Assembly: GCF_025717555.1 (NCBI RefSeq)
Contig: NZ_JAJIRP010000006.1
Span: 309,778 to 373,777, forward strand
Length of the DNA stretch: 64,000 bases
Reading direction: 5' to 3'
From: Paucibacter sp. B2R-40
GTDB lineage: Bacteria > Pseudomonadota > Gammaproteobacteria > Burkholderiales > Burkholderiaceae_C
The notes beneath the pieces are model-generated. The model was not told the origin of the DNA, did not search any database, and was given only the letters and a program-made list of their open reading frames with translations. The translations under genes were made by a program, and so were the position numbers. Shown here in pieces: positions 45,084-54,507 of the stretch (the stretch's first letter is position 1; each line of letters opens with the position of its first letter).

Positions 45084-46259
45084 TTAGGTGCTTACAACTT
45101 TCGCATCAGTGGACTGACGCACCTCAACCGTCTCCTTCAGCCGATGCATCGCTCGCTCGAACTCCTCTGTCGCAGCAACATTGCTAAGAATGTATTCCTC
45201 GTTTAAGCCAGAGGACGAGCACACGGTGAGTAGGGCATAGCGCACCACCGGAATGGCGTAGTTGTCCTTGAATCGATTGTCCGGACTCCCGTCCTTATTT
45301 GACTTCGCCCAAGTGCTCCCGACCTGTTGTGCGTCAGACGGCACCGCCCCCACTTCATGGAACTGAGTCTGTGCGACTTTCAAGTCGAGAGCATTCAACT
45401 CAACAAGCGAGTAGTTCGATGCCCCTGCGTGATACAACAGAAATCCAGGGTAGATGTAAAGGTCTCCGCCGTTCGCGTTCTCTAGGCGAGGAACGTTCAT
45501 TGATGCGACTATCACTTTGCACTTGCCCAGAGTGAACTTCACCGGCTTCAGGTCAACGATACGAGTTGCCATGGTTCGCTCAGCGACACGATTCGTCTGG
45601 CGATGCGCCACGTTGTCCCAAATTCGGTGCGAGCGAGAGCAGCCTAAAAATGCATCACACATCGAATCGAAGGCATTCGCGACTTCATCTGACATCTCGA
45701 ACTGCGCGTTCAAAAGCGACAGCTCGAGTTGCTCTGCGACCTCCCGTCTTTGAGCAATGCTTTCCTTCGCAAGTTCATGAAGTGTCGCAAACTTCTTCTT
45801 CAAAATTCGCTTGAACAGCCAACCGTCGTTCCAACGGTTATAGCGGCCTACTCGCTTGAGCTCAACCTCACGCGCATCATCAAGGTCAATCTTGACCGAG
45901 GCATGCTGCGCCTCTGCAGTGCGAAGTGACTCCTTGAACGCGGCCAGGCCAGGCGTCGTCATCTCCGATGAGTTACCACTTCGAATCTCTTGCATTGCTC
46001 TTGGATGCAAAGACACCGGCGGAAAAGAATGCAGGAGCGGAACGTATTGGCTTGGTGAAGGGTCAAGCGTTGGCTGCACGACGAGGGGTTGGCGAAATGA
46101 CACACCAGTCTCGGGACTGTTTACCGTTAATGCCACACCTGCCGGGCCGCTTGTGACTGGCAGTTGGTCAACCCCCACTGAAGTTGTAATTCCCCACTTC
46201 GACAATGTCACCCGCACCCCCGGAATGGGAATGAAGCTGTTTCTGAATCGCCAACCCAT
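45084..46259 (-). CDS. DUF4236 protein with a long C-terminal extension
   Basis: 391 residues from the ATG at 46259, which has CAGGAG seven bases upstream; the longer frame to 46424 is not needed. Residues 1-45 (MGWRFRNSFIPIPGVRVTLS) match DUF4236, a short module of unknown function. The remainder, not recognised, is mixed: a Pro-rich part, a coiled-coil-like segment (LHELAKESIAQRREVAEQLELSLL) and an alpha/beta C-terminal half. DUF4236 proteins are usually short or joined to various domains, so this is a fusion-type architecture. Confidence 0.72.
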   Translation of the reverse strand: MGWRFRNSFIPIPGVRVTLSKWGITTSVGVDQLPVTSGPAGVALTVNSPETGVSFRQPLVVQPTLDPSPSQYVPLLHSFPPVSLHPRAMQEIRSGNSSEMTTPGLAAFKESLRTAEAQHASVKIDLDDAREVELKRVGRYNRWNDGWLFKRILKKKFATLHELAKESIAQRREVAEQLELSLLNAQFEMSDEVANAFDSMCDAFLGCSRSHRIWDNVAHRQTNRVAERTMATRIVDLKPVKFTLGKCKVIVASMNVPRLENANGGDLYIYPGFLLYHAGASNYSLVELNALDLKVAQTQFHEVGAVPSDAQQVGSTWAKSNKDGSPDNRFKDNYAIPVVRYALLTVCSSSGLNEEYILSNVAATEEFERAMHRLKETVEVRQSTDAKVVST

Positions 46260-46853
46260 ATGCCACTCCTGGTGATGCTGCATTCGCCGCTTGTCGCTAG
46301 TTCCAGCCAGATAGACCCCTGGCTCAGTTTTCAAACACTGCCGATGCTCACCGCACTTTCGCGGCGCTGAGCGCGGCATAGGCTGCATTGACTCGTTTGG
46401 CCTCTGCACGTAACGGTGTATCACACAGGACTGTCACCCCTTGCTGACAGCCACTGCTTGCCAAGCCCCAGCAAGGACTCCTTCATCCGCCAGCAAGTCA
46501 ACTTTCATAAACACCAGCCGGCTGGCTTCTCCATCCACCAGGGGGCTAGCTTCATCGCCCAAAGGGGTACAGGTCAGAGACAACCACTGGCGCAAAAGTC
46601 TCGCCCTACGCATTGCACTTTTCAACGCCCTCACTGGAACAGCGCCCATCGATGGAGCCCTCACCCTAGAAACAACAGTTGTGAGCAACGCCCGGCCCGA
46701 TGGCACCAAACACCCAGCCTTGACTGACCAGCCGGAACACGGCGCGGCGTTCAGCCGTGGCCATTGATGCACAGATGAAGCGTGCATGGGTCGGACTCAT
46801 CCAATGGAGGCACGATTACGAAGGGAGAGTAGCTCGCGACTGGGCCGGCAAGG
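46260..46853. other. intergenic region, no secure gene
   Basis: About 590 bases. Reverse (46434-46787) and forward (46441-46767) frames are open, but neither has a recognisable motif or ribosome-binding site. It holds the promoter of the DUF4236 gene. Confidence 0.3.
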
Positions 46854-47085
46854 CGGTGCGAAACCGCCGCCGTCCCTGCGCATGCCGCCCTTGAGATACG
46901 ACGAGCTGCGCTAGCCGCGAGTCAGCATCCGGCGAGGGCCCCGTCGATTCGTCGATGGACATTAGGTACGAAACGAAGGGTAGCCGGGCCTGCAGGGCAT
47001 GGTGAAGGAACAGTTGAGCAAGCCGTCCCAAGAAGACACGTTAAATTTTGGAAAAGCCTTTTGGGACGGCGGCGGTTTCGCACCG
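46854..47085. repeat. 23-bp inverted repeat flanking a non-coding segment
   Basis: A 23-bp sequence at 46854-46876 (starting CGGTGCGAAACCGCC) is repeated in perfect inverse orientation at 47063-47085. A third, partial copy of the core (GCCGTCCCAA) lies at 47022-47031, in inverse relation to 47061-47070 with a 29-base loop. The element sits ~290 bases before the winged-helix gene at 47377. Repeats like these occur at transfer origins, replication origins and partition sites. Confidence 0.7.
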
Positions 47086-47376
47086 GCGCAGCCGGTCGGT
47101 AGAACAGCAGCTTTGGGCGTACGTCGCGACGAAAACGTTGTTGACGCGAGCCCCAAGGCGAGCGAGGAGGCATAAGGGGAAAGAACAGCTGCCCCCTGCC
47201 CTTTTGCTGACGTTCAACTGCCCTCGACAAGACAAAACAGCAGCAGCTCTTGTGCGTGGTGTGCAGCCTTTTGGCTGCGGGTGGCACGGTCGCTATACGG
47301 AAGGACACAGCACAAGCGCTGGTGTCACCAAGGCCGAACAGCCCACCCGTAAACGCCCTTCCACGGAGCCACACCA
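47086..47376. other. non-coding segment before the winged-helix gene
   Basis: About 290 bases. Two open frames (a plus frame 47048-47380 and a reverse frame 46922-47458) lie here, but they are Arg/Pro-rich, lack motifs and ribosome-binding sites. I support no gene. It must hold the promoter of 47377. Confidence 0.3.
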
Positions 47377-48609
47377 ATGAAATCGTCTCACCCCAAAGAA
47401 CAGAAAGCCCTACCCACCGACAACAACTCGGAACCCCTGCAGGCCGAACAACATACACCGCACAACAATACCGTTAGCCCTAGTGTGGACAATGCCGCCA
47501 ACCCGATGATGCCGTCCGGCGACACATCAGTAGTAGCACCAGAAAAACACTGCGAGGAACTTGAACCCGTTCCCAAGAGGCCGAACCGAGGAATCACATC
47601 AGAGCGCTCAACAACTGAGCTGAAGTCAAGCATTAGGCTCAAGACACTGGCGATGCTGAATAGGTTTCGAGTGATGCGCACATTGGACGTAGCAGCACTA
47701 TGCTTTCCGGAGCGCTCCTCCTTCAAAGCTTCTTTGACTGCTGCGCAGCGAGCGGTGAGAGGCATGGTTAAGGCCGGACTGATTCGCCGCTACAAGACTG
47801 AGCGATTTCAAACGATTTACGGTCTCACGCAAAAGGGCGCTGAACTGCTTGGGGACGCCGGCATTGATGCCGCGTCATCCGTGCGCAGGACAAGCGATAT
47901 GACGAATCCCGAGCACCGCCTTTGGCTGCAATTCATCGTTCTGGCCAGCGAAGTTCGAGGCCTCAAAGCGCAGACAGAAAGCGAGGTCATGCAAGCCCTG
48001 AATGCAGGCAGAAAACGCGAATCCCCGGCCATCCAAGGCCTTCTGACGGTGGAAGTAACAAAAGCTCAAAAGACGACCAAGCGAATCCTCAGGCCTGATG
48101 CGGTGGCAGTTGAGGTCGACGGGGTCACCTGGTACGAGATTGACCGCAGCAAAAGAGGGGCTGACCGTGAAGCATCGCTGGCTGCCCTAGCGGTCGCAGT
48201 AGGACGGCGTTTGCAAGACGGCCAAAGCCTTCGCCGGGTTGTCGTTCAATGCCGTTCCGAGCGCATCGAATTGCGCGCCCTCGCCGTCTTGCGCGCCGTC
48301 GCCAAGGCAAATAATTCTGAGGTCCTGATTCACCAGCGCAAGCACCTCCGCGAAGTTGAGCCGGGAGTCTTTGAAGTGTGGGGGGCGTTGGAGGATGCCT
48401 TACCCGATGGCCGCGTTAAGCTGAAAGACAGCCGACTGGGTCACGTCATTGTTCAGCTACTGCCGACATGGCTGCCGCGGGTTCGGATGGACGACAGAAA
48501 CAAGTTTTCCACGGCTGGATGGTTCGGTGAGAACTACCTGCCTTACAGACGGCCAAAAGATTGCGAGCAGTGGGGCAGGTTGACATCTCCGTTGCTGGCC
48601 AAATCCTGA
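47377..48609 (+). CDS. replication-relaxation-type winged-helix protein
   Basis: 410 residues. N-terminal ~75 residues are disordered and polar. Residues ~85-160 form a winged helix with the pattern NRFRVMRTLDVAALCFPERSS...RGMVKAGLIRRYKTERFQTIYGLTQKGAELL, typical of the replication-relaxation family used by plasmids and integrative elements for replication initiation or mobilisation. C-terminal part has an endonuclease-like segment (RPDAVAVEVDGVTWYEIDRSKRG, D..E-x-D), perhaps a degenerate PD-(D/E)XK fold. Lies next to a 23-bp inverted repeat, a natural binding target. Confidence 0.72.
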   Translation: MKSSHPKEQKALPTDNNSEPLQAEQHTPHNNTVSPSVDNAANPMMPSGDTSVVAPEKHCEELEPVPKRPNRGITSERSTTELKSSIRLKTLAMLNRFRVMRTLDVAALCFPERSSFKASLTAAQRAVRGMVKAGLIRRYKTERFQTIYGLTQKGAELLGDAGIDAASSVRRTSDMTNPEHRLWLQFIVLASEVRGLKAQTESEVMQALNAGRKRESPAIQGLLTVEVTKAQKTTKRILRPDAVAVEVDGVTWYEIDRSKRGADREASLAALAVAVGRRLQDGQSLRRVVVQCRSERIELRALAVLRAVAKANNSEVLIHQRKHLREVEPGVFEVWGALEDALPDGRVKLKDSRLGHVIVQLLPTWLPRVRMDDRNKFSTAGWFGENYLPYRRPKDCEQWGRLTSPLLAKS

Positions 48610-48825
48610 ACAAGGCAATCGACTCGTGGGTGGAAGCCTCAAAGATTCCGAACAAGAGCCGACACTTAGACGCTTATTCGGGAGCTACTAAGATTCACTC
48701 GGACACGGTCTAAAAGCCCCATTGCAAAGACTTGAAGCTTTGGGCGGCGGCCTATTTTGGAAGTCCATCTGCCCTGCTCGCCCTGGCCTGCGCTGAGCAA
48801 ACTCGACCCAAGTAACCTTGTCAGC

Positions 48826-50181
48826 TTAAGTTGCCTTCGCAGTGAACGCAGAAATGATGCGGTCCATGAATGAGAAGATAAGCTCAATTCCGTACCCCGC
48901 AACAAATGCAAGGGCGAACGGCGACATACTCTTAAGTGCGCCCCCATTCACCACATCAGGGGTTAGCAACCAAGTTGACGCCAAACCAGCAAGTGCTCCG
49001 AGCCCAACACGTACAACGTGATGAAGAGCTGACGAACTCGCAAATGAATTCTCACTAATTTCCTTGGTCATCTTCCTCAAAATGTATGCATGGGCTCCAA
49101 GCCAACCAAGCAAGAGCGGTAGGTAGACATCCCTAAGCCTAGCAGAAACAGTTCTCGCAGCCTCAAGCGCATTAGAGACACTCGGTTTCCCATCATCGAT
49201 AGTCCTGTCAATATCCGAACAAAGAGTCCAGTAAAACAAGTATGAGGCTCCGGACTTGCATGGCTGCTGCACCCATTTCCAAAGTCTTGTTGGAATCATC
49301 TGAAGTTCGGCATCTTCATCCGCAATGCGCGAACTCTCAACTACAAGCAATTTTCGCGCTTCAGCTAGGCTATTTCTTGCAGAAACAAGCGCTTCAGGGC
49401 TTTTCCCTTCCTTCTCCTGTTTGGCAAGCGCGTCCACTCTTGCTTCTACAAGGTCTTTCTTTTCAGGCAACTCAGAACTAGCTTTGGCCCAGTTTTTATG
49501 AAGTTCGTAATATCTTGCAAGTCCAGTTGAACCCAAAGAGTAGTAGCTCAATGAAACACAAGTTACGATAAGTGCGGCCATAAAAAACAGGGCATTCACG
49601 AATCGTCCAAGCGTTAGCCCATGAATGGAGTCACCAATTCTTCCCCAAGTAAAAAAATCACTGATTTTGGGCAACTTTGTCTTTGATGCCGACAAGGTAT
49701 CTAACGTGACGGGAGCCAGCTTGGCAGTCAAAGTTTGATAGGCCTTCATAAAGGCCTGCTCATGCAACAGCGACAACGTACCTTTTGAAAGTGCTTCACC
49801 CGCCTCCAAGAGCGGATTTCGAATGTCATCGTCAATCAGCTTGCCATTTGCTGATGCGAAGTTTAGTAGTACGAAGGCATCTGCCAACAAAGGGCGAAGT
49901 CGCCTGCATCGATTAGCCAAGACACGAAATTCACCAACTGCGCCGTTCAACGCAGCTATCGCGGCTCCGAAAAACTGAAGAAACTCAGCACGCCTAGCAT
50001 CATTGTTTAAGAGCACCTTTCCACTCGCCTTAGCACCAAGCAGAGCCGGCGAACATCCATCTGGCAAAGTGATGCCATTAGAGTGCGCGTAGGTAACGAG
50101 TATCTCCGCATCATTGACTAAGTCGTCGATTGATTCCATATCAATTGCACCATAATATTTGGATACGAAGCTTGACCACAT
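48826..50181 (-). CDS. four-helix membrane protein, last gene of caspase operon
   Basis: 451 residues. Helical N-terminus (~1-190). Membrane segments at ~198-222 (ALFFMAALIVTCVSLSYYSL), ~350-370 (YLPLLLGWLGAHAYI), ~385-408 (VGLGALAGLASTWLLT) and ~420-440 (FALAFVAGYGIELIFSF). Between the first and second lies a ~120-residue soluble loop with coiled-coil (KKDLVEARVDALAKQEKEGK). No family recognised. It is 14 bases after the preceding gene and may be the membrane effector or anchor of the operon hydrolase-caspase-441 aa-this gene. Confidence 0.75.
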   Translation of the reverse strand: MWSSFVSKYYGAIDMESIDDLVNDAEILVTYAHSNGITLPDGCSPALLGAKASGKVLLNNDARRAEFLQFFGAAIAALNGAVGEFRVLANRCRRLRPLLADAFVLLNFASANGKLIDDDIRNPLLEAGEALSKGTLSLLHEQAFMKAYQTLTAKLAPVTLDTLSASKTKLPKISDFFTWGRIGDSIHGLTLGRFVNALFFMAALIVTCVSLSYYSLGSTGLARYYELHKNWAKASSELPEKKDLVEARVDALAKQEKEGKSPEALVSARNSLAEARKLLVVESSRIADEDAELQMIPTRLWKWVQQPCKSGASYLFYWTLCSDIDRTIDDGKPSVSNALEAARTVSARLRDVYLPLLLGWLGAHAYILRKMTKEISENSFASSSALHHVVRVGLGALAGLASTWLLTPDVVNGGALKSMSPFALAFVAGYGIELIFSFMDRIISAFTAKAT

Positions 50182-50195
50182 AGTTCTGCCATCAG

Positions 50196-51521
50196 CTAGC
50201 GCCTCATTGTTCGGGGTATCACTTTAGCAATAGTTCTAGCTTTGAGGTCCCGAAGTTTGGTAACTGGGGGAGCAATACTTCGATGTACTTCTGCTTCGTT
50301 TTGAATTGATTTTGTCCGTGTCCGAACGGCTTTGGCGCGGCTTGGATTTCCTTGCAACCTCTCTGGAGAAGGCTCCCACGGTACTGCTCCATAAAACCCG
50401 AATGTTGACCCAGTCCAAGCCTGTGACGCAGCTAAAATCTGTATTTCCTTGAAACTTGGTAGGTTTCTAAATCCTTCTACATGTATTAGAACCGAGGCAG
50501 CCTCTTTAAGTAAGGAAACGGCTTCAGCATAAACTGGCAGACCGCGGTCAAAACACTGGCCAAGTAACATAGCCGCCTTCCTCTCCTCAGCTTGAGTCTT
50601 AAGACCGACTCGCGTCATGACGACGCAGAGAATGAGAGATGTATCCGGAAGCCAAGGAAAGTCCCGGCACAGCCTATCAAAACATATTAAAGGAATGGAT
50701 TTCCACCCATCAGTCCGCAGTAGGAAGTAGGCGCCGGCAACAGCCGACACCGGGTCATTTGTAATTCCTTCAATCAATACCCTTGCGATTAACTGAAAAT
50801 TCGCCATGGAATTTGCAGCCCTAATCGAATCCCTCGCCAGGAATTCAAGCAAGGTTTCTGCTTCGTTTCGAAAGCCTGTTACGACAACCTTGAGCGGGTC
50901 AGCTCGAGGGTCATCAGATACGTTTCGTGTGAACAAGACTCGACACGTTCCACCGCCTGGAAGTGAGACGAAGCGCCAAGGAATATTGACCCCTCCCATT
51001 TGGAGAAGACTTGAACTCTGGTCTAACCTGATATCAAACTGCCGAACCGAATCGTTGACATAAGTGGATTGAACCTCGACTGGGCTTGGTTCCCATTGCG
51101 CTTCTTTGATGGTCCACATGCGTACCCAAATTTTGCCCAAAGAATCAGCTGCAGCCGGTTGCCTTGACTCATTCCTGGCCGTAGCGATTTCTTGGCCGAG
51201 ACGGAGTGCCGCCCATCCAGACCATTCATTCACTCTGATTTCACCATCACTAAAGTGAACCTCACCGACCCGACCGTCCAAAATTTCCACTCGCCGAGTC
51301 AGGGCCTTTCCAGATGGCCAAGTCAAGCGGACAAAGGTGGGACCATCTACGCGGGATACGTCGAAGGTCGCGGGACCTTTTGAACTCGCAACCCCTTCCG
51401 AAACTACTCTACCGCTTGAATCGAGTATCCGAAGTGGAAGCGATATAGAGCGCTCTTGGTTTGCATTTTCCGGAACGTTTGCAGAGGACAAGTAGTCTAA
51501 AGAAACAACTATTTTCTTCAT
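50196..51521 (-). CDS. beta-sandwich plus helical protein, third gene of caspase operon
   Basis: 441 residues. N-terminal ~75 residues look like an Ig/carboxypeptidase-regulatory-like beta-sandwich (LPLRILDSSGRVVSEGVASSKG). A second beta-rich part runs to ~215 (FVSLPGGGTCRVLFTR). The middle ~215-350 is helical with TPR-like pattern (MANFQLIARVLIEGITNDPVSAVAGAYFLL, AMLLGQCFDRGLPVYAEAVSLLKEA). C-terminal ~60 residues are basic and probably disordered. Not recognised. Its start overlaps the caspase stop by four bases (ATGA). Confidence 0.72.
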   Translation of the reverse strand: MKKIVVSLDYLSSANVPENANQERSISLPLRILDSSGRVVSEGVASSKGPATFDVSRVDGPTFVRLTWPSGKALTRRVEILDGRVGEVHFSDGEIRVNEWSGWAALRLGQEIATARNESRQPAAADSLGKIWVRMWTIKEAQWEPSPVEVQSTYVNDSVRQFDIRLDQSSSLLQMGGVNIPWRFVSLPGGGTCRVLFTRNVSDDPRADPLKVVVTGFRNEAETLLEFLARDSIRAANSMANFQLIARVLIEGITNDPVSAVAGAYFLLRTDGWKSIPLICFDRLCRDFPWLPDTSLILCVVMTRVGLKTQAEERKAAMLLGQCFDRGLPVYAEAVSLLKEAASVLIHVEGFRNLPSFKEIQILAASQAWTGSTFGFYGAVPWEPSPERLQGNPSRAKAVRTRTKSIQNEAEVHRSIAPPVTKLRDLKARTIAKVIPRTMRR

Positions 51522-52705
51522 ACTTGGGCCTGCATTGGGTATGCGAAAAGAGGCGGAACAAACTCCCTATCCTCAACCAATAGGTCGCCAAATTGACTCT
51601 GCGGTGCTGTTGCACCAAATGAATAGAAGCCGCGCGGAACCTCACAAGAAAAGACGCCGTTTGCTCCATCGTGCTCCTGCCTCAAGCCACGGGCAGAAAG
51701 CAAGTACATCTTGGCGAGCGCACGCATTGACTCTGGCAACAAGTCCAACTCCACCTTTACCTTCGGGGCAGAAGTCAATCGCAAGAGTGGAACAAGGTCT
51801 CCGCTGATGGTTTGGTCGCTAACCTGTCTTCGTTGCGGTGTCTTGTTCCCATTTGCCAACAGCTTGCGAACGGCCGAAGCAAGGACCTCGCCATCAACGT
51901 CCCAGGTCTGCCCGATATCACCCTGTACCCCACAGAAGCCAGACATTGCTGTTAACAATGCCTCTGTGAACCTCGAAACTTTGCCCTCCACCGCAAATGC
52001 CAGCTTCCCTTCACCTGTTGCCGCAATAAGCGACTTTGACTTGATGACCACAGGTCGCTTGATGTCGACAAACTTGAGCGCATTGGGATTGGCACCCAGT
52101 GACAGCGCAATGTCGGTGGACATTTCTCTGCACGCGTCGATGAAGACGTAAAGGGCCCCTTTAACATCACGCTCTATTGCTCGTAACGTGTTCGAAATGT
52201 CAAAGGCCCTTTCCCAGGGCATGGCCTTGCTTCGACCAAAGTCCTCTGCCAACAAGTAGTGGTCAGTGACCATCACGCCGTGCCCGCAGAAATAGAACAC
52301 ACCGACATTGCCATCATCTGAGGTGACTCTTGAGAGCCACAGTTCAAATGCATCCTGAATGTTGTCACGCGTCGCTCTTTCAAGCGTCACGGAGCCGGTG
52401 GGAGTCATCACGTTGACTGGAGCAACGGCAGATGCCAATGCCTCGACAGAACCGAGCGCGACAGGCCCGTTCATGAAGCCGATGGCGCCAGGCGCAACCA
52501 ATGGAGCAAGAAACCAGTCCACTACCGCCTTCAGCGAGAGCGGAGGTGAAGACAGTTGGCCAAGACCAAGGGGGTTGCTCGCAAGCTTTCCGGGTAACCC
52601 GCCAATGAGATGTGGATAGTGGCCTACCCCTATCGCAAGAACATGAACGCCAGGGCCTTGAGCCGGGCTTCGCTGATATACCGTTGTCACCGCTGCGCCT
52701 GACAA
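51518..52705 (-). CDS. caspase-like (C14 family) peptidase
   Basis: 395 residues. Catalytic dyad: His142 in VFYFCGHGVM and Cys192 in VFIDACREMS, in the normal order of clan CD. N-terminal VHVLAIGVGHYPHL is the first caspase strand. C-terminal ~110 residues (LTSAPKVKVELDLLPES, then CEVPRGFYSFGA) form a beta-rich add-on. Starts at a TTG that abuts the TAG of the hydrolase gene with no gap; a GTG 15 bases further is a second option. In such operons bacterial caspases are activated on infection and then cleave partner proteins. Confidence 0.9.
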   Translation of the reverse strand: MSGAAVTTVYQRSPAQGPGVHVLAIGVGHYPHLIGGLPGKLASNPLGLGQLSSPPLSLKAVVDWFLAPLVAPGAIGFMNGPVALGSVEALASAVAPVNVMTPTGSVTLERATRDNIQDAFELWLSRVTSDDGNVGVFYFCGHGVMVTDHYLLAEDFGRSKAMPWERAFDISNTLRAIERDVKGALYVFIDACREMSTDIALSLGANPNALKFVDIKRPVVIKSKSLIAATGEGKLAFAVEGKVSRFTEALLTAMSGFCGVQGDIGQTWDVDGEVLASAVRKLLANGNKTPQRRQVSDQTISGDLVPLLRLTSAPKVKVELDLLPESMRALAKMYLLSARGLRQEHDGANGVFSCEVPRGFYSFGATAPQSQFGDLLVEDREFVPPLFAYPMQAQV

Positions 52706-53866
52706 CTATTTGGAAAGCCTAGCTGCAAGGCGGACATAGAAGCTTGGCCTCAGAAAGTACCCTCCGTGAGCTTGGAGCGTGCTGTATCCGGTGTCGTACG
52801 CGAAGTCTTGGACTCCCTCGAAGACCGGCGACGCTCGGTAGCTCAATACATCGTTCATGTCGAATACGTTCAGCCATCGCGCAAGGTTCTTTGGCATAGG
52901 TACCTTTCCATCCGGATAGTGAGATGGAATCGTTTTGTCACTGGCAAGGTAGAGCTTCATCTCCTCGAATAGGCCGACCTGCGAACCGACCGTTATCAGA
53001 CAATCCACCTTCAAATCAGGCCAGTACTTTGTGAGGATGTCGTACATGATTTCCCCACCGAAGCTGTGCGCAATGACGATGAGCTTGTCGTCTTTCGCGT
53101 TCTTGGCATCATTCGCCAGCTTCAGGCCAGCAAGTACAGCCTTAACAATAGGTCCTTCGTTTCCTGGCTCACCTCGTTTTGCAAGATAGACAAAGGCGTC
53201 GCCTGCAAAGCGAGTCACAGTCGTGTTGAGCTTCTTCCTAGCGAGTCGGCCCACAAGTTCCGTGCTGACGTCAGGAATAGCATTGACCAGTCGAGATAGT
53301 CCTTCTTTCAATTGGCCCAACAACCCGCCCGCCCCAAAATGCTCATCGCCTACATTCTTGTTGACGTAGTAATTAACGAGGTCTGCGAAGTTGTCGTCCG
53401 TCGCGTCCTTTAACCATGACAAATCAGGTTTACTGGCCACGTACTCCACAGCGAGGAGATAGGACTTTGCAATGTCATTAGCATCCTCAGGCTTCGACAC
53501 TCCAGCAAGAGCGGCACCGTACAAGAGGTCGACCGTCTCGGCAAAGTTAAGGCGAGCGCGGTCCACCACGCCGCCGCTGATTTGGGAGGACTTTGATATC
53601 AGCTCAACCGTCCGTCCAAAAGCCTCGACATTCCCACCCGCACCAAATTTCTCGTAACTCTCCTCTGCATCAGGCAGGACAGCCATGTTCCATGCGAACT
53701 GAGCACCGTCGTCGCCCCAGTACGGGTTCTCGATGGAAAGCGTCTGCGGTGACATACCAAGTGCAGGCCCTACGATTTCCTTCAGAAACTCGTTTCGCCC
53801 AACCACGTTATCGCGGTATTCATCACTTTTCCGATTGTTGACACCATGGACGAAGACGATAGGCAT
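52706..53866 (-). CDS. alpha/beta hydrolase (lipase/esterase-like), first gene of caspase operon
   Basis: 386 residues. VFVHGVNN (residues 4-11) supplies the oxyanion loop; nucleophile S268 in IAHSFGGE; acid D336 or D339 in LNVFDMNDV; base H367 in TLQAHGGYF. All positions of the serine-hydrolase triad are present. PGAP1/lipase-like; the substrate could be a lipid or an ester. GAGGGA seven bases before the ATG supports the start. It leads a leftward operon with a caspase, a beta-sandwich protein and a membrane protein. Role in defence is inferred. Confidence 0.88.
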   Translation of the reverse strand: MPIVFVHGVNNRKSDEYRDNVVGRNEFLKEIVGPALGMSPQTLSIENPYWGDDGAQFAWNMAVLPDAEESYEKFGAGGNVEAFGRTVELISKSSQISGGVVDRARLNFAETVDLLYGAALAGVSKPEDANDIAKSYLLAVEYVASKPDLSWLKDATDDNFADLVNYYVNKNVGDEHFGAGGLLGQLKEGLSRLVNAIPDVSTELVGRLARKKLNTTVTRFAGDAFVYLAKRGEPGNEGPIVKAVLAGLKLANDAKNAKDDKLIVIAHSFGGEIMYDILTKYWPDLKVDCLITVGSQVGLFEEMKLYLASDKTIPSHYPDGKVPMPKNLARWLNVFDMNDVLSYRASPVFEGVQDFAYDTGYSTLQAHGGYFLRPSFYVRLAARLSK

Positions 53867-54128
53867 GACGAATCCCTCTGATTGGCAGAAAGGTACATCC
53901 TACGAATTTGGCGGCGCTTTGTACCCCCCCTAACTTCGAATGCGACTGCACATCGCTCTCAACATGGATTTGGATGAGGATAGTTCTGGCGTAGCGCGCA
54001 AGCAATAGTGCCCGCCGCCAAGCAACCTCACACTACTGGGATATCTGTCTCTGACGCTCCGCCATCAACTTGAAAGGGGTTGCTATACGTTTTGACGGCA
54101 ATAGGTTCGTCGATGAATTAGGACACTC

Positions 54129-54461
54129 ATGCAAGCATTTGGAAATGTTGGAACCGACCCGATTCGAAGAGAAGCAAAGGCTTCAGGCAAGGTTTATTGG
54201 GAATTTCGGGTCGGCGAAAGCCAGGCAGGAATTGACAAGTCTCCCACTTGGTACACAGTTCGGATGATGAAGGCGGAGGACCCAAAGCTGAACAAAGGCG
54301 ACTTCGTTCGCGTGACCGGTAAGCTCAAGGTTGACTACTATTTTTCCCATGAGGGCAAGCCGGCAGGGACATTGCTCATCATCGCTTTTGAAGCCGCGAA
54401 GATTTCGAAAGCGGCAGCTGCGGCTGAAGAAGTGGCAGCAGTAGCTGCAGCAGCGGGCTGA
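54129..54461 (+). CDS. OB-fold single-strand DNA-binding-like protein
   Basis: 110 residues. FGNVGTDPIRREAKASGKVYWEFRV, then TWYTVRMMKAEDPKLNKGDFVRVTGKLKVDYYF, follow the OB-fold order of short SSB-like proteins; the C-terminus is alanine-rich (AAAAAEEVAAVAAAAG), lacking the acidic SSB tail. Likely binds single-stranded DNA; genes of this type are common on plasmids. Followed by a clear terminator. Confidence 0.75.
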   Translation: MQAFGNVGTDPIRREAKASGKVYWEFRVGESQAGIDKSPTWYTVRMMKAEDPKLNKGDFVRVTGKLKVDYYFSHEGKPAGTLLIIAFEAAKISKAAAAAEEVAAVAAAAG

Positions 54462-54481
54462 TAGACATTGATTTCAATAGA

Positions 54482-54507
54482 GGCCACTCGACGAGTGGCC
54501 TTTTTCT
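54482..54507 (+). terminator. rho-independent terminator of OB-fold gene
   Basis: GGCCACTCG-A-CGAGTGGCC followed by TTTTTCTTT: a 9-bp stem and T-tract, 20 bases past the stop. Confidence 0.92.

Noticed and set aside
47048..47380. 110-residue forward ORF overlapping the winged-helix gene start
   Set aside because: Overlap ATGA is tempting, but composition is Arg-rich noise and no ribosome-binding site is seen.
46922..47458. 178-residue reverse ORF
   Set aside because: Cys/Arg/Pro-rich, no motif, overlaps the inverted repeats and the start of a better-supported gene.
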